Part shown: one piece after another, positions 54,063-57,262 of the stretch
How positions within the stretch are numbered: position 1 is the stretch's first letter
Layout of the letters: every line of letters begins with the position of its first letter
DNA from: Paludibacteraceae bacterium
GTDB taxonomy: Bacteria; Bacteroidota; Bacteroidia; Bacteroidales; Paludibacteraceae
Direction: 5' to 3'
NCBI GenBank assembly: GCA_024401555.1
Contig: JAKSKV010000018.1
Span: 1-57,262, forward strand
Length of the DNA: 57,262 bases
The notes under the pieces: generated by a model
What the model saw: the letters and a program-made list of their open reading frames with translations, nothing else
Databases searched by the model: none
Told to the model about the DNA's origin: nothing
Program-made: the position numbers and the translations under genes

Positions 54063-56165
54063 ATGAAAACACAAACACTTTCCATTCTGACACTCTTATG
54101 GTTTATCCTTCCCGTTAGCGTATCGGCTCAAAAGAGCCTCTATATTCCACGGGAGTGGCAAAACAATAGAGACACATTGATATATAGTGAAAACGATCCC
54201 AACAACCAATACACATGGTCGAAAACCCGTTCGAAAGAGAGCGACAATTTCATTGTCTATTGGGATAAAAACTATGGCACTACAAACCCTACATACGCCC
54301 CCTCGGCTTACAGTGTGAACATAGATGATTTGCTGAAAAAGTGCGAAGGATTCTATGCCATGAATGTTGGTCGGTTGGCCTTTTGTGATGAGAGTCATTC
54401 CAATGTATCAAAATACAAAATGATGATTCTGCTCAACCATACGACCGACTGGGTCTGCTATGGTGGCGGATACGATGATGTCATCGGCGCCCTTTGGCTC
54501 AGTCCAAGTACAAGCAAACCTGTCGGACATTCCGTCGGACATGAGGTGGGACACTCTTTCCAATACCAAGTATATGCAGACCTAAAGGGATATGCGGGAT
54601 TCCGTACAGCCATAGGCAATGGATCCACCTTTTGGGAACAGACCGCGCAATGGCAATCCAACCAATCCTATCCCGAACTGAAGTGGGCCCAAAGCTGGGA
54701 CCTATTCCAAAACACGCACAACTACGCCATGACGCACGAATGGCATCGTTACCAATCCTATTGGTGGCACTACTATCTTGCGGAGAAATATGGTATCGAC
54801 GCCATCGGAAAACTCTGGCGCTTCAATGCCGGACGAGGAATAGATCCGAACGAAAGTTGGATGCAAATGATGGGTTGGAATGCGGAGGAACTCTATATGG
54901 AATATTTCCGATACGCCCTGAAGATGGCCACCATAGATCTCGAGACCGCTCGCGACGAGGCGGATTCGTACATTGGAACATACCGTTATGATTATATTGC
55001 GTTAGGGAACGCTAAATACCAAGTAAGTTATAGCAGTTGTCCTCAAAGTACAGGTTTCAACATCGTTCAGCTCAATGTGCCTAAGGCGGGTGCCGAGATC
55101 TTCGCGGAAATCACTTCGCTCAAGAGCAACGCTTCGCTTGCCAAGGGAGACACCAAGCAATACTTTGATGGTAAGGAGTTCTCGACAGCCAATGTATCCG
55201 CCTATAACAACTTCTCACAATATTCGTCCCGCGGATTCCATGCCGGATATGTGGCGCTTATGGAGGATGGTTCAAGGAGATACCTTTATGATGATAAAAT
55301 ATATTGCGCCAATCCAGATGTGAACCAAGAGGCGAGTGGGGTGGCGAGTTGCATCATTCCAGAAGGGGTGAAAAGACTCTTCCTGGTCATCTCTCCCGCA
55401 CCTTCGGCTTACATCCAACATAAATGGGACGAAGAGATTACAAACGATGATCAATGGCCTTATACAGTTGAGTTTAAAGGAACCAATATTTTCGGGGTGG
55501 CGACAATCAACGAAGGGGAAGAGATCCACGATGTGGAGCTCACGTACGATGTCTATTTTCCGGCATCATCCAGCATCTACCAAAGCATCGACTTGAGGGT
55601 TGAGGGCGTCGCCGCATCTTATCTTGGCACCGCCTTTCAGATGCAAGCTTCATCGATAGTAGGCGTGCTTAAAGGGTGGAACAATGCGGGACCCAACGAA
55701 GGAGAGGCTATGTTCTATGCGGTCAATGCCAACGGGATGATCAGCAACACCGCATCGTCCGCCAATGGATACGGACATTGGTTCTCCGCTGATGGCAACC
55801 GCAGTGATTATGCATCGGGCTCCGTTTTCAGCGAGTTTGATGCGGGTAGTCTCACCTTTTCGCTGGGACAATATCCTGGCAAGGTGGCCAACGGATCCAA
55901 CTTCACGATCCGGCAGGCGATCAAATATCAGAAGAATGGACGAACTGCCGTGGCACAATTCACCTTTCATATCCATATCACCCAGGAGAGAGTTGGGTAT
56001 GAGCTGAGAGGAGAGGCGACCGCTGTTTCTAACCCATCCTCCGAACCGATTTATCCAATTGCCATCTACACCATTTTCGGAGAAAAAGTCTCTACGATGA
56101 AACAGGGAATTTATTTGGTGAAGATGAGCGATGGAAGCGTAAGGAAATGTTTCATAGAGAGATAA
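54063..56165 (+). CDS. DUF6055 metallopeptidase-like protein with T9SS domain
   Basis: 700 residues with a signal peptide (cleavage near VSAQ). The DUF6055 catalytic-like domain carries a zinc-binding HEVGH at residues 160-164, with a possible third ligand in the STFWEQTAQW segment. A DUF4859-type beta domain follows (VELTYDVYFPASSSI, FEMQASSI-like region to HIHITQE). A short T9SS-type C-terminus ends the chain (TIFGEKVSTMKQGIYLVKMSDGS). The HEXXH motif makes peptidase activity likely but unproven. Gene is divergent from the CotH gene and precedes an orphan secreted protein by 36 bases. Confidence 0.82.
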   Translation: MKTQTLSILTLLWFILPVSVSAQKSLYIPREWQNNRDTLIYSENDPNNQYTWSKTRSKESDNFIVYWDKNYGTTNPTYAPSAYSVNIDDLLKKCEGFYAMNVGRLAFCDESHSNVSKYKMMILLNHTTDWVCYGGGYDDVIGALWLSPSTSKPVGHSVGHEVGHSFQYQVYADLKGYAGFRTAIGNGSTFWEQTAQWQSNQSYPELKWAQSWDLFQNTHNYAMTHEWHRYQSYWWHYYLAEKYGIDAIGKLWRFNAGRGIDPNESWMQMMGWNAEELYMEYFRYALKMATIDLETARDEADSYIGTYRYDYIALGNAKYQVSYSSCPQSTGFNIVQLNVPKAGAEIFAEITSLKSNASLAKGDTKQYFDGKEFSTANVSAYNNFSQYSSRGFHAGYVALMEDGSRRYLYDDKIYCANPDVNQEASGVASCIIPEGVKRLFLVISPAPSAYIQHKWDEEITNDDQWPYTVEFKGTNIFGVATINEGEEIHDVELTYDVYFPASSSIYQSIDLRVEGVAASYLGTAFQMQASSIVGVLKGWNNAGPNEGEAMFYAVNANGMISNTASSANGYGHWFSADGNRSDYASGSVFSEFDAGSLTFSLGQYPGKVANGSNFTIRQAIKYQKNGRTAVAQFTFHIHITQERVGYELRGEATAVSNPSSEPIYPIAIYTIFGEKVSTMKQGIYLVKMSDGSVRKCFIER

Positions 56166-56201
56166 TTTACGCATCATTTTTCTTCCTTTAAGTAGATTAT
56201 T

Positions 56202-57038
56202 ATGAAGAAAATAGCTCTTTTTATCATCCTTTTGGGAACGACTGTTTTTACTATTGTTGCCAAGGAATACAATGCGATATTATCTCCCAAGTATTGGGAT
56301 TTGCGGCGCATTTACGCGGATTCTCTATGTCGCGACACATGTAGGGATCCGTATGCGGCCAAAGGGTTATATTTTAATGATTTGTGTGTGACCGAATATT
56401 ACACAAACGATAATGCCAGAACCACGCCACATTATCATGTCGGAGATTGTAAGACTTGGTTTTCTGATGATATTGTTAGAAGTGATGAATACACGACTTT
56501 CGGAGATACCATACGTTTTTGGGATAAATCTTACTTGCTATGGAAAGTAAGCGAAGACACCTTGGTACTGAAAGAGGTACAGAGTCCACATCGCCTTTAT
56601 TGCTACCAACTCAGTGAGGATCAAAAATCTCCCATAAAGAATCCAGAGGTCATGCCATATTTGAAAAGACTACAGCAATATATAAAAGTTGAGAATATCT
56701 TCTTTGAAGGTGAGAATGGACTTGATCAGAAATTTGTGTTATATGACCGCACATTAACAAAGGCAATGAAAATAAAGGTGTTTTTCAAGTTGAATTTTCA
56801 TGACGAGCAACTTGAAGTCACAAATTTTAAGATATATAAAATCAAAATATCTGATGTGGATACGAATGTGTGGAATGATTTGGACGAAGTATCGTCCAAA
56901 CAATATGCGGATGAACTATCCAATTGCGTTCATCATATCTCTTTCGTTCCCAAAGATGGCATTGAGACAATCCCTTGGAAAGAATTAAACAAGTCGTTAG
57001 CATTACCAGTTGTATTTAGTGTATTTCCAATTCGATAA
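56202..57038 (+). CDS. Secreted protein of unknown function
   Basis: 278 residues. A cleavable signal peptide (MKKIALFIILLGTTVFT, cleavage near VAKE) is followed by a polar domain with five cysteines in the first 60 or so mature residues, including the pair in LCRDTCRD. There is no T9SS domain, lipobox or motif I recognise. Located 36 bases after the DUF6055 gene, so possibly co-transcribed with it. Confidence 0.7.
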   Translation: MKKIALFIILLGTTVFTIVAKEYNAILSPKYWDLRRIYADSLCRDTCRDPYAAKGLYFNDLCVTEYYTNDNARTTPHYHVGDCKTWFSDDIVRSDEYTTFGDTIRFWDKSYLLWKVSEDTLVLKEVQSPHRLYCYQLSEDQKSPIKNPEVMPYLKRLQQYIKVENIFFEGENGLDQKFVLYDRTLTKAMKIKVFFKLNFHDEQLEVTNFKIYKIKISDVDTNVWNDLDEVSSKQYADELSNCVHHISFVPKDGIETIPWKELNKSLALPVVFSVFPIR

Positions 57039-57069
57039 AAAATATGGAGGAATAGGATATTTGGGAAAG

Positions 57070-57085
57070 TCAGCCTGCAGGCTGA
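57070..57085 (+). terminator. Possible terminator after the orphan secreted protein
   Basis: A perfect 16-base palindrome, TCAGCCTG/CAGGCTGA, followed by TTTATTGTTT. A loopless palindrome must open a few bases to fold, so the stem is about 6 bp; weak terminator. The remaining bases to 57262 hold nothing recognised. Confidence 0.45.
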
Positions 57086-57262
57086 TTTATTGTTTAAATA
57101 CATAAGTTGACTATTTTTGTAGGAAATTAGTAGTGAATGTTTCAATTTTTGCAACCAAGTTCAGAATAGGGAATGAAATTTCCCGTTATTTCTATTTAAC
57201 ATAATACTAATTATATAACAAATGAGTTTGTGAATTAGGTAACCGTTCAAATATTGGGTGCA

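Overview
The window looks like chromosomal DNA of a Bacteroidales bacterium (phylum Bacteroidota). Four things point there. Promoters follow the Bacteroidota form TTTG-N19-21-TAnnTTTG, and starts lack strong Shine-Dalgarno sequences. Several proteins have only Bacteroidota-type relatives (the BT0820-like HAD protein, the tail-fibre-like coiled-coil protein, the radical-SAM-associated lipoprotein family). Five secreted proteins end in a type IX secretion (T9SS) sorting domain. The DNA is mostly ordinary, densely coded housekeeping sequence. I cannot name the genus.

Layout. 1-7500: aspS (cut by the window edge), a nucleoside phosphorylase and tilS on plus; recR, a small membrane protein and an HAD phosphatase on minus; then about 1.1 kb of AT-rich non-coding DNA with a palindromic operator family leading into an XRE-type regulator. 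7500-12500: uvrD, grpE and dnaJ on minus, maf on plus. 12600-19600: a secreted alpha/beta hydrolase lipoprotein; a three-gene minus operon of a steroid-5-alpha-reductase-like membrane protein, an Old Yellow Enzyme and a patatin-like lipase; and a GLUG-repeat T9SS protein. 19700-25800: asnS, ispD, a triplicated tRNA-Val array, a small membrane protein ending in a perfect palindrome, folC and a PIN-PhoH ATPase. 25900-30500: era, der, a DUF2157 membrane protein and its partner. 30600-40300: an operon of four successive glutamine amidotransferases (PurF-like, GlmS, PyrG and a fused CarA-CarB). 40500-44600: a T9SS-tailed member of a lipoprotein family, prfC, a hotdog thioesterase, trmD and a DUF1508 protein. 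44600-57262: a secreted-protein region with a gingipain-type C25 peptidase and its coiled-coil partner, an AAA+ ATPase with a previously uncalled 48-residue membrane protein, a CotH/lamin-tail T9SS protein, a DUF6055 metallopeptidase-like T9SS protein and an orphan secreted protein.

The most interesting points are the glutamine-amidotransferase operon with the CarA-CarB fusion, the steroid/bile-acid reductase-like operon, the TTAC-N4-GTAA operator family around the XRE regulator with a compositionally different island inside it, and the small membrane protein behind the AAA+ ATPase. No CRISPR array, phage, intact insertion sequence or rRNA was seen.
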